Shown here one piece after another: positions 23,188 through 35,164 of a stretch of DNA of 64,000 nt. The DNA is from Trematomus loennbergii. Its lineage: Eukaryota; Chordata; Actinopteri; Perciformes; Nototheniidae. Position 1 is the stretch's first letter. Each line of letters starts with the position of its first letter. The position numbers and the translations under genes were made by a program. Under the pieces are notes generated by a model. The model was not told where the DNA came from, did no database searches, and worked only from the letters and a program-made list of their open reading frames with translations. The stretch spans positions 22,501,434 to 22,565,433 of the forward strand of contig JAAOOA010000033.1 in assembly GCA_012861695.1 (NCBI GenBank), read 5' to 3'.

Positions 23188-23366
23188 ACTCTGAATCAAA
23201 AGTAGCCCTTGAAATGTGTTTAAACAGAAACCTGTGTTACAGTGGAAAGCCTATATCCTATACAGCCTAATACAAAGGCCTATACTATATATATAATATA
23301 ATCGGTGTGTTGACGATTTACATTTTAATGTTGATGTAAAAAGTGAGCACGGAGTCTCTTTTCAAC

Positions 23367-23491
23367 TTAAAGGTGGGGTAGGTAAGTTTGAGAAACCGGC
23401 TCGAGATACACTTTTTGTTATATTCCATGGAATAAAAATATATTTTCAAATTCTAGCGCACTCGAGCTGGTTTCTCCAAAATTACCTTTAA
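23367..23491. mobile_element. 125-bp TTAA MITE
   Basis: TTAA then AGGTGGGGTAGGTAAGTTTG on the left; AAATTACCT then TTAA on the right. GAGAAACC and GGTTTCTC are also inverted within. The left end recurs, inverted, at 58076-58122. Confidence 0.6.
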
Positions 23492-23744
23492 GTATAACTC
23501 ACAACTTTTGGAAAAAAAGTAACTAACATATTTCACCTCTTTTAAACATTGTGTGAACCAAACAACTAACACTAATGGAATAAAAACAGTACAGTACAAT
23601 TACTTGACTTCATATGATGTGTACAATGATGATCCTTTTCTTTACATTTCTGTAATCTCTCACAGCCAAGAGTGAGTTTTTCAACACGTTTGTTTTTTAT
23701 GTCCTCACTCACTTAGGGCACCGCTGTCTCAGGTGACTACCTTC

Positions 23745-24040
23745 CTCTCGCGGATGCAGCGACCTCAGATGCAGCTCTCTCGGATGATGACTCAGCTCTC
23801 TCAGATGCAGCTCTCTCGGATGCAGCTCTCTCGGATGATGACTCAGCTCTCTCAGATGCTCTCTCAGATGCAGCTCTCTCGGATGATGACTCAGCTCTCT
23901 CAGATGCAGCGCACTCGGATGCAGCTCTCTCTGACGCAGCTCTCTCTGATGCAGCTCTCTCAGATGATGACTCAGCGCTCTCGGATGATGACTCAGCTCT
24001 CTCAGAGGAACAAGAATCTCTCTCAGATGACAGTGACTCA
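23745..24040 (+). repeat. In-frame DNA repeat coding acidic ALSDAALSDDDS units
   Basis: Units of GATGCAGCTCTCTCG and GATGATGACTCAGCTCTC alternate in multiples of three bases, so the frame is kept. The plus frame gives Asp/Ser-rich repeats; the long minus frame over it is a shadow. The array shows expansions of 15 and 18 bases. Confidence 0.75.
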
Positions 24041-24479
24041 GACTCTAGTGTGGGTAATCCATTTGGGATGTTAGGGAAAGATCCTGATATGGACTCCAAG
24101 CTAACTGCAACAGGTACTACAACCAGGGCTGAAGCACTAATCATCAGAGGTGGGGACTCGAGTCACATGACTTGACTCGAGTCAGACTCGAGTCGCATAT
24201 TTTTGACTTGAGACTTGCTTGACTAACATTGATAAAAGACTTGACTTGACTTTGACTTGGTATTCATGACTTGAGACTTGACTTAAGCTTGAGACAGATG
24301 ACTTGAAAGGACTTGACTGTTTAAAATTAAATATTTGCGTTTGTTTTTGTAGTGAGATATTACGTTTAGTTTTTTCGAAAAACGTGATTGGGTGATTATA
24401 GCGCCGTGCGCGCAAACCTGGCAACCCACTAGACGGCAGGAGTGTCAGTTAACATGGCAGCGGCTAGCGTTACTCCAAA

Positions 24480-24640
24480 ATAGTGAAGTTTGGATTCAAG
24501 GATTATGTTGTCGATGACGCTATAAGAAGAGAACAGCGGTATGCAGGGTCTGCAGCATAAAGATCAGTGACACGACCACCACAACATCCAACTTCATTCG
24601 TCACTACAAAAAAACCCACAGAGAAAGGTGCGTGAATGTG
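24480..24640 (+). pseudogene. BED finger remnant of the 24145-25578 hAT element
   Basis: Combined frames read KFGFKDYVVDDAIRREQR, then VCSIKISDTTTTTSNFIRH and YKKTHRE, a BED-type finger with Cys, TSNFIRH and the terminal His. One shift separates the halves. No transposase core follows. Confidence 0.6.
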
Positions 24641-24737
24641 TTGTGTTAGCTAGAAAGCTAACGTTAAGTTTAAGCTACGTTAGACTTGGTTTCAAATCGA
24701 TTAAGCATTGCAAAGAGAAGACAAAACGGTAAATGAA

Positions 24738-25149
24738 CACTAGAACCGCCAAGGGATTCATTTTGACTAACCCTGATACTGACGGGCTGTCAGGAGAGAG
24801 AGAGAGAGAGAGAGAGGAAAAGAGATGCCTCGTTTATTTCCCCTGTGTTATTATCAGAAGTTACTGTAAACTGTTGAATAATGTAGTTCATCTACTTTTA
24901 GTAGTTTGTTTAAATGTTTTAATTATGTTGTTTTTGTTTGTAGAAGTGCATCATTCCTTGATTTATTGTAAAATGAATCTGAACTTTTTGATCTGTTATG
25001 ATGATAAACTGAAGCAATTTCTAAATTAACCCAATTAACTGAGTTTTAAATCGTCCTACTTAGTTTATAAGGAAATTATGAAGAGGAACAAATTAAATGA
25101 TTTGAAAATGATATCTATGTAGGTGCTGACGCTGTTGGCGGTTCTAGTG
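24738..25149. mobile_element. 412-bp piggyBac-like MITE
   Basis: CACTAGAACCGCCAA on the left pairs with TTGGCGGTTCTAGTG on the right. The right flank is TTAA (25150-25153); the left flank TGAA looks like a mutated TTAA. A GA microsatellite sits near 24797. A lone related end (GCAGTTCTAGGG then TTAA) occurs near 25275. Confidence 0.65.
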
Positions 25150-27696
25150 TTAACAGACATTTAAATTAAATATGTGTAATGGCAAATGCCATATATGATT
25201 TTCTTACCTGGAATTCTGCCTTTTTGAACAGACTTTTTGATTGAGTCCTAGCTATATTGTCTGCAGTTCTAGGGTTAATATGAATCTAATATGATTGTCA
25301 TCGGTCTAAATTAGATTTCAAATGATTAACTGTGTATGTAATGAAGATCATAGTGTGGGTTAAATCCATTTTCATTGTCTTTTAACTGATTTAAATGCGG
25401 AAACTGGGCTTATTCATCAGAATTTCGTATGACTTGACTTGACTTGCTTGACCTGAGCAATGACTTGACTTGACTTGCTTGACTCTCACCACAGTGACTT
25501 GGGACTTGCTTGATACTTGTAGGTCAAGACTTGAGACTTGCTCATGACTTGCACATGTAGGACTTACTCCCACCTCTGCTAATCATGATTATGAGCCATG
25601 CTGCTCGACATAATATTACAGGTTCTCAGCTCAGTGATTTGCTCAAACTCATTAATCAGCTGTTTGGAAAAGATGTTGTCCCCAGATCTAAACATTCTTT
25701 TAACAAGATCTTTAAGAATAATTCAGAGATGGTAGCATTTCATTTTTATTGCGACAAATGTAAAGCAAACATTGGCACAAAGGAAGAAATACAAGATAAC
25801 AATATAACAATGTGTGCAGAGTGCCTAGTCCCAGTTGTGGTCAGTACCCTTAACAGTGCAAGGTTTTTCATCAATGTACCAGTTGCTCCTCAAATACAGC
25901 GCCTGCTTGAAAATCCAGAGGTAAACAATGAGTTGAGCTACAGGTTTGATCGCCCATGCAATGGAGACAGAGTCATTTCAGACATTTATGATGGTGAATC
26001 CTACAAAAAATGGTCAGCAGCTGGTCAGATTTTATCGGATGTTAATAATTTCTCGTATAATTTTAACTCTGATGGTTCACCTGTGTTCAAGTCCTCAAAG
26101 TTTTCGATTTGGCCCATTCAGCTTCACCTGAATGAACTTCCACCAAAAATGCGATTCAAACACATTATTCTGGCTGGTTTATGGTTTGGTTCAAGTGAGC
26201 CTTGCATGCATGTTTTTCTTAAACCTTTTGTTGATCAGTCAAAGTTACTTGTATCCAAAGGAGTGTCTTGGAAAAAAAATGGAATGCAGGTCAATAGCAA
26301 AGTTATAGGTGTCTGTTGTTGTGTTGACTCAAAGGCAAGACTTACTTTGGCTGTGGCTTTTGCCTCCACCCTGGTAACCTTGTGGAACGTCAAGTAAAGT
26401 ACACAATGTGTGAAAATCCAAACAGTGACAGAGATGCAGAAGGAATGTTGGCTGATATGGAGTTGGCATTAATTGAACAAAAAAGTATCCGGGGTGTCAA
26501 AGGCCCATCTCCCTTGATCAACATGCCACAATTTGATATTGTGTGGGGTTTTGTGCCTGATTATATGCATGCTGTGTTATTAGGTGTTGTCAGACAAGTG
26601 ACAGAACTCATGCTAGAGGGCACCAATCAGCCATATTACATTGGCAGACCTGCAACATTGAGGGTTATTGAAAACCGAATCAGATGCATTCAGCCACCAC
26701 ATCTGATCACTCGGTTACCTAGACCATTGAGTGAGCGGAAATTCTGGAAAGCCTCTGAATGGCGGGCGTGGCTATTGTTTTATTGCTTGCCCTGCCTTGA
26801 AGGTGTACTAGATGGTCGCTACACCAAACACCTTTGCCTGCTCGTTACTGCTGTTTTTCTCCTTTTGAAGGACAAGATTCACTTTGATGACGTGAACAAA
26901 GCAGATGTAATGCTCCTTGAGTTTGTTGTGAAGTGTCAGTCTTTGTATGGGGAGAGTGCAATGACATTCAATATGCATCTCCTGACTCATCTGGCTAAGT
27001 CTGTGAAACTGGGGTCCATTGTGGGCACACTCCGCTTTGTGTTTGAGAATGGAAATGGAAATCTCCTTAAAATGGTGCATGGAACCAAATGTGTTGCTCT
27101 TCAAGTGGTCAACAAGTTCCTGCTGCACAGAGCTGTACCACATTTCTCAAAGCAGTATGCAGTCAGTGACCGTGTCCTTGCATTTTGTCAGGAGATTTTT
27201 GTCAAAAGTACAGAAATGTATACGCTACCAGGACACAACAGTTTTGGATGATGGAAAGATCAAACACCTCACACAACACGAAAGGAATGCCTTCCTCACA
27301 GCATTGATAGAACCACCTATTACAATTCTTCTTCACAACAGAATGACACACAAGGGTTTGGTCTACACAAGTAAAAACTATAGCCGCGCCAAAAGACGCA
27401 ATGATTATTGTGTAAGTCTGACAGATGGACGCTCTGGGGAGATCGAGCAGATAATATAATTTAGCTCAGAAGCAGGAGCAGAAATTGCCATGTTCTTCAA
27501 ACCTTTTGACACACAGACTAGGTCCTTCCCCCTTCCACAGGGTTATGGTTTTGTGCCTCATATTTTTAGGGTAAATGAAGGTACATCCTTGATCCACTTG
27601 GTTCAAGTTGATGATCTTGAACAAAAATGTCTCCTTGTGAAGTCCGCTGATGGAATGTATACATGCAACTTCCCAAACCTGTATGAGAGGGATTAA

Positions 27697-28935
27697 AATG
27701 CAAAATTAGTAATGAGCCGTCATTATGGTAAAACTGTTCGGGATCTCTCTTTCCCCTGTACTAATTTTCTCCTTTTGATGTTGTTTAATTGTTCCTTTTT
27801 TTGAAGGGGCCCTAATGTGCTAATTTCTTGTTAATATTGTTTACACAATAACCTATATAACACACTACAGGAAATAAAAAACCCAAAACGAACCACCCTC
27901 AATGAGACACTAAATACAAATGATCCTGAAAATTAGCAAATTGTGTCCTTTTTAAGTAATTGTTGTATCATTCATAACACTCTGCGATTAATCACAATGT
28001 GGCCACCTGTCGTCCACTAGTGACATTTAAATTCAAACGAACAGTCTTATTATAGAGCTTTGTATACTACTGAGTTTGTATGTTATGTCTCTTAAATAAA
28101 TGGAATGGAAACATGCAAACAGGGTTTTGCATTGAAGCAATTGGATGGAAAATATATGTTTTTTCTTAACAGAGCTGGAAATGGAAGCAATACAAATATT
28201 ACTTTAATGTTAATATGTGTTGCTTGTGTTCTGATGCATTTCACAATGCATGACATGTTTTTTACTAGCATCATCAAAACTGAACTGAAAATATGTATTT
28301 TTGTTTGTTTGTACATTTATATTAATGGAAATAATGGTATGTGATATGTCATCACTATTAATGCCGTTAACCTACACAATAAACGGCACACATATCACAC
28401 ACACAACATGTAGCACAAACTAACACATAATATGTAGCACTGCACAAGCTAACATATAGCATACATACATAAACACACATAACCTGCAGCTCAACCACAA
28501 ACAATTGCACAAACAACCAGCAAAAACGTACCTCGCTGCTAGTCACCTAGAGGGGCTGATAACTTAGGCTGCATCTTGTCCCTTTAGTTTTCTTGCATCC
28601 AGAAATATCACTAGACCGCATGCGTTGCTCTGGGGTTGCGATTGCCAAGTACGGCGATTAATAAAACAGGTGTAACACAAACAACACCGCAGATTAGTTC
28701 CCCCTCCATTAACGTTGCACATTAAATGTAGGTGTGACTACCCAAACTTCTGTTAGACAGCTATCATACTGAAGACATATTTATGGTCCATGCTGGTGGA
28801 TCATGCTGGTCCCCAGAGTGATCCATGCTGGTTATCCACCATCATGGATCATACTACTATGATGATTCAGCCTCTATGGAGATAGACATATGACAAGCAT
28901 GATCATTTCTGACGTGTGTTTTATTAGATAAACAC
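27697..28935. other. No supported gene between Tnp2-like and BEN genes
   Basis: AT-rich sequence with short frames only. At 28775-28860 there is a cluster of CATGCTGG/CCATGCTGGT words related to the denser array at 39770-40012. Confidence 0.4.
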
Positions 28936-28939
28936 ATAA

Positions 28940-29235
28940 TTATAAAACAGTAGTAATAAACAGTAGTAATAAAACAGTATTAATAAAACAGTAGTAATAA
29001 ACAGTATTAATAAAACAGTAGTAATAAACAGTATACACAGTAGTAATAAAACAGTATTAATAAAACAGTAGTAATAAACAGTATAAACAGTATTAATAAA
29101 ACAGTATTAATAAAACAGTAGTAATAAACAGTATAAACAGTATTAATAAAACAGTAGTAATAAACAGTATAAACAGTAGTAATAAAACAGTATTAATAAA
29201 ACAGTAGTAATAAACAGTAGTAATAAATAAATAAA
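28940..29235 (+). repeat. Tandem array of AACAGTAGTAATAA units
   Basis: Units of 13-14 bases, AAACAGTAGTAAT and AAACAGTATTAAT, alternate about twenty times with occasional short AACAGTATA variants. It lies immediately 3' of the last BEN gene exon. Confidence 0.85.
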
Positions 29236-30855
29236 TAAAGTCCTATAAATAATATAACATTTCAGTCTTCCGAGGTTTGGTATTTTTGCCTGTTGAGGTC
29301 CATTATTTTCTGTTATATAATGTCCAGCCTTCGCCCATCTGGCCTTCATTTCTCTCTCCTCCAAGTTTTTTTTGGAAAGCCACCTCTTGAAGCAGTCTAA
29401 AATGAAATGGACAAATAAAGAAGTACTTGAAAATAAATCAGTCCGAACAAAGCAGGACCAGGACTTTTCACAAAGGAAATATGATCAATTAAAATTAATT
29501 ATATTAATGTTCAATATTAAATGACAAATAACCAAGTCCTTCCAATTCAACAAAGAGCAAGGCTAGTGCTGCTAAGATTGCCATACCTTTCACAGATTTC
29601 AGTTTATTGGGGGTTAAAGGCTGCCGGGTGGACTTTGTAGTTGGGCACTGCTTCCCTGTCAGGCTCCTTTCCCGAAGTGTCTTTGTACCCCACACTGCCA
29701 CTGCCAACTCTTTTACAAAGAGAGAGTCCCGTGTGTTGGCTTCTATGTGTGACCAGACCTCTGGACGCATTTTTATATTTTCTCCCAATTGAATCTAACA
29801 AAAAACATAAACATAAATATTTAATGACAATTTCATGTTATACTTTACATAGGTTGTACAATGTTGGAGAATAGACCAGAATCTGAGAGGGATACGAAGT
29901 CGTATATACTGCATGTTTAGTTGTTGTACTTGTTAGTGCACGGTATACTTGTAAACGAAACAAAATATTGTACCTCATCTCCTTTCCGGGATTGACACGG
30001 TGCCAACTCATTGCCAGACTCTGTAATTTTATAGAGCATAAGATAAAGACAGTTAACAGTTGCACCTCGTTTAAATTCACCCACTTGCTTTAACAGTTGA
30101 GTTAACATTTCAGAGCAAGAAGAATAAGTCAGACACAAATATTTAACTTAACTAATGCCAGCTTTGTCATTTGCACTGTTGAACATTGCAATAAACATCT
30201 CTTAACATCAGAAGGCAGTTTGGAGGTAACACTTACCAATTATGGTCTTCTTTGGGCACCGGGATACATGATCTTTGACAGGAAACAAGCCACCATGTCA
30301 CCAATTTGAAAAATGATTGAAAACATACGAACAAATAAAAGTAAGCATCATAAACCTTATTTTAAGTCTTACAGGTTTTTTTCTTTATTTCATTGTCACT
30401 TTATGTAAAAGTATAAAAGATTATTAACCCCATAAAAGATAAAACAGCTTTAAAACTATTTTTATAATTTTTTGAGTTTGATGTCAAATGGATGCTGAGA
30501 GGTGCTGCTGAATTCATCATAAAAAACATCTCTCAATCAATAGTAAAAATGGCTTACCGCTTAGCCTAGCAAGTATATACAGTTTATTCCCATTTCTGGA
30601 AACTAGTCTATGAAAGTCTATACAATTATATTATGGGACAAAACTTGTGCAAACACATATTGTTTGCATCATAATTGTTCATTAGTGGATACATTATTTT
30701 AAGGGATAAAATGGTTCATAATTACAGAAAAAAAGTTAGAAACATTTTATGTAATTAAATAATTCTTCAATCTTTGACTATCACATTTTCTTTCAGGAAT
30801 CAACCATGACAAATTCAACATTTTGATCAAATGGCATCCTATAAGGACAGTGTAA

Positions 30856-31424
30856 CGGGCCGTCTCCACGGCAGCGTAAAAAAATCTTGGAGGTGGGCGT
30901 ATCTGAGGCTTGGGGATTTTTTTGCGATCAACCAATCACATGAATCTCCCGCCCGCGACATATGAAGCCAAAAAGCCCGAAGTAAACTGGATATAAACTC
31001 CCCAAAACAGGCGAAAACATACCACTGTCTCTGCCACCTCCCTCCATGCCTGGCTCCTCCGGTTTATATCCCGGTAGGTCTGGTCATAAAGCACCGGGTG
31101 ATTGATTCGCTACCGCTAATTTCTCCTCCATGTTTTGGAATATGAGGAAATGACCTGCGGTCTGTCTCTCCCAGCATACACGCCGTTTGATTGGCTAGAG
31201 CTTGAACTGTCAGATTTGCGTACACGGGATTTGATTGGCTGACGCTTCCTCCTCAGCTTCAAAAGTTGAACATTGTTCAACTTTGGATCTTGAAAATCCT
31301 GAGAATCTCCGCTCGCCTGCCCACAATGCATTTCGGCGAAAGCGAAAAAAGTGACGTCACCCCATTCAAAGTGAATGGGCAGAAGCGTTTCAAGATTTTT
31401 TAACGCTGCCGTGGAGACGGCCCG
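30856..31424. mobile_element. Harbinger-3 MITE in a BEN-gene intron
   Basis: CGGGCCGTCTCCACGGCAGC and its inverse close the element, with TAA on each side (30853-30855 and 31425-31427). Inner parts match both ends of Harbinger-3, including AAAAAAATCTTGGAGGTGGG and the stretch coding GVYAGRD at 31140-31250. It is an internally deleted derivative with no intact gene. Confidence 0.85.
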
Positions 31425-33169
31425 TAATAAGCAAAAAAAAATCTGATCTCACCACTAATTTCATCTGCTGTGGGGTTCAGCTGTTTGAGAAGATGTTGCT
31501 GCAACTGTATATTTAAAGCACGCAGTGTTTCATTTTCTGCCTTGACAGTTGCTGTCATTTTCTCCTGCTCCTCCAGCCTAAGACAGAAGGGAATATGTTA
31601 TGAGTAGCTAATTTACAAGAAAAACAAATATTAATTAACATCTAGTAGTTTGTTATCTATAGTCGTAGTCCACTTGCACACATGTTGTTAATATTCAGCA
31701 ATCACTGAAAGGTCGTATCTGGATGGTATATTGTAATGATGTAACTTAAACAAATAGCAGCCTCATACCATGCAATTTTGACAAAAGTACACTTAAATAT
31801 CACATCACACAATGAACTCAAACGCAGACACTTTGGGAATATAATAATTTCATGACTCAAAAACAATAGAAAATGTTTATGATTTGTCTATCATAATATG
31901 CCATACATATATACTTTAACTAAAAACCTTATATGACTTACTTTTTTGCATTTCATTTAATTTCTTTTGATAGAGGCGTTGTTTGAGCTTTGCCTCCTCA
32001 AACAGTTGTTGAGGCACAACCGCTCCATCATCGGACTCATCTGAGTCATCGGCGGGAGTATATTCTCTCCTTTTTTTTTTTAGTGTTGGGCAGAGTGGAG
32101 ACAGTTGTTTTCTTTTTTTCCTCTCCTGCAGTATGGCCAAGAGATTTTTTCTTTTAGCTTCTTCTGTATTTTTTTGGGGGATTTTCTGGAAACATGGATA
32201 AAAGCACAATTTAGACAAAGGCAACAACAGTAACTGAATACATTTTATCGAAGTGCTTTTTTTCAGGGTAGATTTACTTTACCCGAGGGTGTCCATTTCT
32301 GGCTATTTCTGACAACTACTCCACTACATATCTGAGTAAAATATTGTACTATTTAATCCACAAAATATATTTAATAGTTTTACCTACTTTAAGGATTAAG
32401 AAATATACTACAAAATGCAATCAACAAATAATGTATCATGCATTCTTACAGGTTAAGATAACACTTTATTGAGATTCACATTTATTTTCTGCAACATTAA
32501 AGTAAATGAATGTATTAATAATTATAATCCAATAATGTAATATTCAATTTGAGTACTTTAAGTACATTTTGATGCAAATACATTTGAACTATTACTTAGG
32601 TTTACTTTACCTAAACATCTTACTTTATTCAACGACTTGAATAACTTTATGAATGATATATCACTTTTTTGAACCTAATTAAAATATCTTAGTCGGATAA
32701 ATCATCCAACACTATGGGATATACAAGGCATGTATTTCACAATAAATACCGTGTTAAAAAAATAAGGTAATATCCTCTATATATAAACATGTAATTTATT
32801 TGAGTTGTATTATTACATTGTTAAACCATTTACTCTTATTGCAAATACTAATTTTACACTGGTAGCAATTAAGTCGTATTATCATGGTAGTAGTTTACAT
32901 TGAAAATATACATTTGAACTCTGGGCTTCTCTTTCTCTGAGGATGCACGTGGGGGAGTGGTCTCTTTCAGTTTCCTCACTCAGACGCGTTTACCCTCCGA
33001 AAGCTGCTGTTCGATTTCTTCTTTTGTGTCTGGAAGAAATAACACTGAGTGTAAGTACTTAACATCTGCAATACGTATTATATGTACATTATGGGATATT
33101 ATAAAAGTTCGTTGTTTGAGTCGTTTGTCTTCTGTCGCAAAGCAACATGTTTAACTCAGCGGCAATAGC

Positions 33170-33350
33170 TTTCAACTAACGCTAGCTTCCCGCTAACGTT
33201 AGCTTGCAACACGCGAGCAAGCAGCTAACGGGAGTTTGCAGCTAACGGGAGTTTGCAGCTAACGGGAGCTTGCAGCTAACGCGAGCTTGCAGCTAACGCG
33301 AGCTTGCAGCTAACGCGAGCTTGCCTCCAACGTTAGCTTGTTTAACTTTT
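33170..33350 (+). repeat. 17-bp minisatellite GCTAACG(G/C)GAG(T/C)TTGCA
   Basis: About six consecutive units of 17 bp, with AGCTAACGGGAGTTTGC giving way to AGCTAACGCGAGCTTGC. Edges decay into single GTTAGCTTG words. It lies upstream of the BEN gene second exon in intron 1. A single-unit remnant recurs at 37490-37530. Confidence 0.8.
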
Positions 33351-33378
33351 TTAATTTTGCTTGCCGCTAACTAGTTTA

Positions 33379-33416
33379 ATGGTTCTCCAACTAGCAATTG
33401 CTAGTTGGAGAACCAT
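33379..33416. repeat. 38-bp perfect palindrome (copy 1)
   Basis: ATGGTTCTCCAACTAGCAA is followed without a loop by its exact reverse complement. The same palindrome occurs at about 37592-37629 within the segmental duplication. Confidence 0.85.
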
Positions 33417-33817
33417 TACGTTAACGCTACCATTTTAGCCAAAACTCATAACAAATGTAACTAGCATATCTTAGTTGGTCATTGCTATGGTTTTAACGCA
33501 GTATTCAGGACATCATCACTCACCCTTTACAAATAATATTTGTCCCTTGAAGAAATCGTCCTGCCAGCGTTCCCAATAAACAGTATCAAGGTTACATTGT
33601 ATATATTTCTCCCTGTCAAAGTCCTTGATATAAGAAGTTGGAACGATTTCTTTAACTCCGTCGTCCAAGTATTTCACATAGGCAAACATTTTTGCTTAAT
33701 TGATCGTGGTTGCTGTGTGGGTCAGTCCAGAGCCCTATAATATAAATTATATTATAGATCTCTGGATCAGTCGAACATCTCCTGTCTCTCAGCCAGAGTG
33801 AATTTAACTATACAGAG

Positions 33818-33868
33818 CGGGAAGCGCGTGAGCTGAGGTAGACCTCAGCTCACGCGCTTCCCGCGGTT
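33818..33868. repeat. GC-rich hairpin
   Basis: GCGGGAAGCGCGTGAGCTGA and its inverse TCAGCTCACGCGCTTCCCGC form a near-perfect stem around GGTAGACC. The distal half of the stem recurs after the hAT-like insertion at 35437-35460, so three arms are present. Confidence 0.7.
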
Positions 33869-34278
33869 CACACGCAGGGTTCCCGCGGGGTCTTAAAAAG
33901 TCTTAAAAAGTCTTAAATTTGATAATCTGAATTTAAGGCCTTAAAAAGGTCTTAAATATGACCAAAAAAATAAGAAAGGTCTTAAATATGATTTAGAAGG
34001 TCTTAAAAATGATGGGATTTGAAAGGTACTTCTGTGTTGCGATCGCGTCTAAAATGTGTTTTGGGGGAAATGTCCGGGCTGCAAAGTAACCTGTACGGTA
34101 ATAGCCTTTCAGTTCCCCCAACAATTTGTATTGAAATAAATCAACATGGAACCAGTCATCACTAACTTTGTTTCCCCCGGCCCCTTATCGGAGAACACCC
34201 AGCTAGTAACCTAGCAACCAAGCTTCAGCTAGCGGCAGTCAGAAACTCATGTCTCTTCGAATCTACTTACAAATAAAT

Positions 34279-34395
34279 ATGGGGAAGTGTAAGTTCAACC
34301 ATATTTGGTTGGAAAACGTCGAATTTAGTGCTTGGTTGAAACCAGTGGAGGGGAACGTGTTTGAAGCCCGCTGCACCTTTTGCAAAATAAATTAG
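34279..34395 (+). pseudogene. N-terminal zinc-finger exon of a hAT-like transposase
   Basis: ATG at 34279 reads MGKCKFNHIWLENVEFSAWL, then KPVEGNVFEARCTFCKIN and a stop. The order W, F-x2-WL, then C-x2-C is the start of the finger used by the CAGGGTTCC hAT-like family. The rest is missing because a CA microsatellite and another repeat follow. Confidence 0.55.
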
Positions 34396-34617
34396 CGTTT
34401 GTTTTGCTAGTGCAGCGTTAGCTAGTGCAGCGTTAGCTAGTGCAGCAGCTCCCGCAACAACACCGGCGGACCTCCGGGTGACGTTTGTGTCTTCGACGTC
34501 AACCCTAAAAGCGGAGGGGCTGTAGACGCTAAATACCGTAGTTAAACACCAATCATACAACAGCAACGATGAAAGATTGTAGCCAAGGCAGCAGAGCTCT
34601 GAATATAGCTCTTGTTA

Positions 34618-34623
<6 letters not shown>

Positions 34624-34692
<69 letters not shown>
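34624..34692 (+). repeat. (CA)n microsatellite
   Basis: About 34 uninterrupted CA units. It replaces the left end of the adjacent hAT MITE. Confidence 0.95.
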
Positions 34693-34694
<2 letters not shown>

Positions 34695-35164
34695 GATTAT
34701 GGCAAAAATCATAATCACGATTATTTTGGTCAATAATTGATATCACGATTATTAAATACGATTATTCATTGACTTTGAAAACATCCATTTATTGAACTTT
34801 ACAACAAATAATAATTTGAACAGTATCTAAACTGTTGATTACCCTGAACGTATAATTCAACTGAAAAACCAATACAAAATAAATTAAATAAATGATACAT
34901 TTAAATAAATAATATCAAAATAATAAATACCAATAAACAAGATCAACAAATATTTGGAGCGCACTTCAACAAGCTACTAAACATATATAAATATGATAAA
35001 TACAAATAAATTAGACTAAAATTAATTAGATCAAATATGTTGCAGTGCACTGTCACAACCTAGCAAAGCTAAATAATATTTTTTTTCCGATTATGTTGTT
35101 TTTGTAATTGTGGCAGGCCAAAATCGTAATTGCGATTAAAATACGATTAATTGCACAGCCCTAA
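34693..35164. mobile_element. hAT MITE remnant with TTGCACAGCCCTA end
   Basis: The right end GCGATTAAAATACGATTAAT then TGCACAGCCCTA resembles TAGGGCTGTGCA hAT ends. Mirrored words ATCACGATTATT occur on the left. The left terminus itself was lost into the CA repeat. AT-rich and non-coding. Confidence 0.6.

Larger units (their letters stand above)
24145..25578. mobile_element. hAT-type element with 8-bp target duplication in the Tnp2-like ORF
   Basis: The ends are CAGAGGTGGGGACTCGAGTC and a right end reading CTCCCACCTCTG. The octamer CTAATCAT lies at 24137-24144 and 25579-25586. Dropping the element restores AEALIMIMSHAAR without a shift. Both arms are packed with GACTTGACTTG-type repeats. Inside are a BED finger remnant and a TTAA-type MITE. 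Confidence 0.85.
23716..27696 (+). pseudogene. Tnp2/EnSpm-like transposase gene with Ser/Asp repeat leader
   Basis: An exon opening after an acceptor near 23715 reads GTAVSGDYLPLADAATSDAA, then roughly ten ALSD/DDDS repeats, then SSVGNPFGMLGKD and AEALI at the hAT insertion. Past it come MIMSHAARHNITG, FHFYCDKCKANIG-type zinc pairs, FKHIILAGLWFGSSEP, CGFCLHPGNLVERQV (other frame), FDIVWGFVPDYMHAVLLG (Tnp2-like D/H motif), KASEWRAWLLFY and MTFNMHLLTHLAKSVK (DUF4218-like), ending FPNLYERD at 27696. Frameshifts near 26345 and 27240 and a stop near 27457 kill it. The animal Tnp2-like assignment is by motif order; the exact superfamily is uncertain. Confidence 0.65.
29143..33689 (-). pseudogene. 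Multi-exon BEN-domain protein gene with one internal stop
   Basis: Exon 1 (33524-33689) encodes MFAYVKYLDDGVKEIVPTSY and ends FFKGQILFVKG. Exon 2 (about 32930-33026) reads TKEEIEQQLSEGKRV, then TGA where CGA would continue, then RKLKETTPPRASSEKE. Exon 3 (to about 31943) reads KIPQKNTEEAKRKNLL, KKKRREYTPADDSDESDDG (basic then acidic) and QQLFEEAKLKQRLYQKKLNE. Exon 4 (about 31447-31577) is a coiled coil (RLEEQEKMTATVKAENETLR). The BEN exon (29589-29797) holds IQLGENIKMRPEVWSHIEAN and SLFVKELAVAVWGTKTL; a last exon continues CFKRWLSKKNLEEREMKARW. Phases join at all these borders. BEN domains bind DNA or chromatin. A middle exon near 30240 is uncertain. Confidence 0.65.

Noticed and set aside
23737..24144. 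135-codon minus-strand Ser/Glu/Ala frame
   Set aside because: Shadow of the plus-strand ALSD/DDDS repeat, which reads into the transposase.
28940..29235. Possible CRISPR or regulatory array
   Set aside because: Simple 13-14 bp AT-rich satellite with no spacers.
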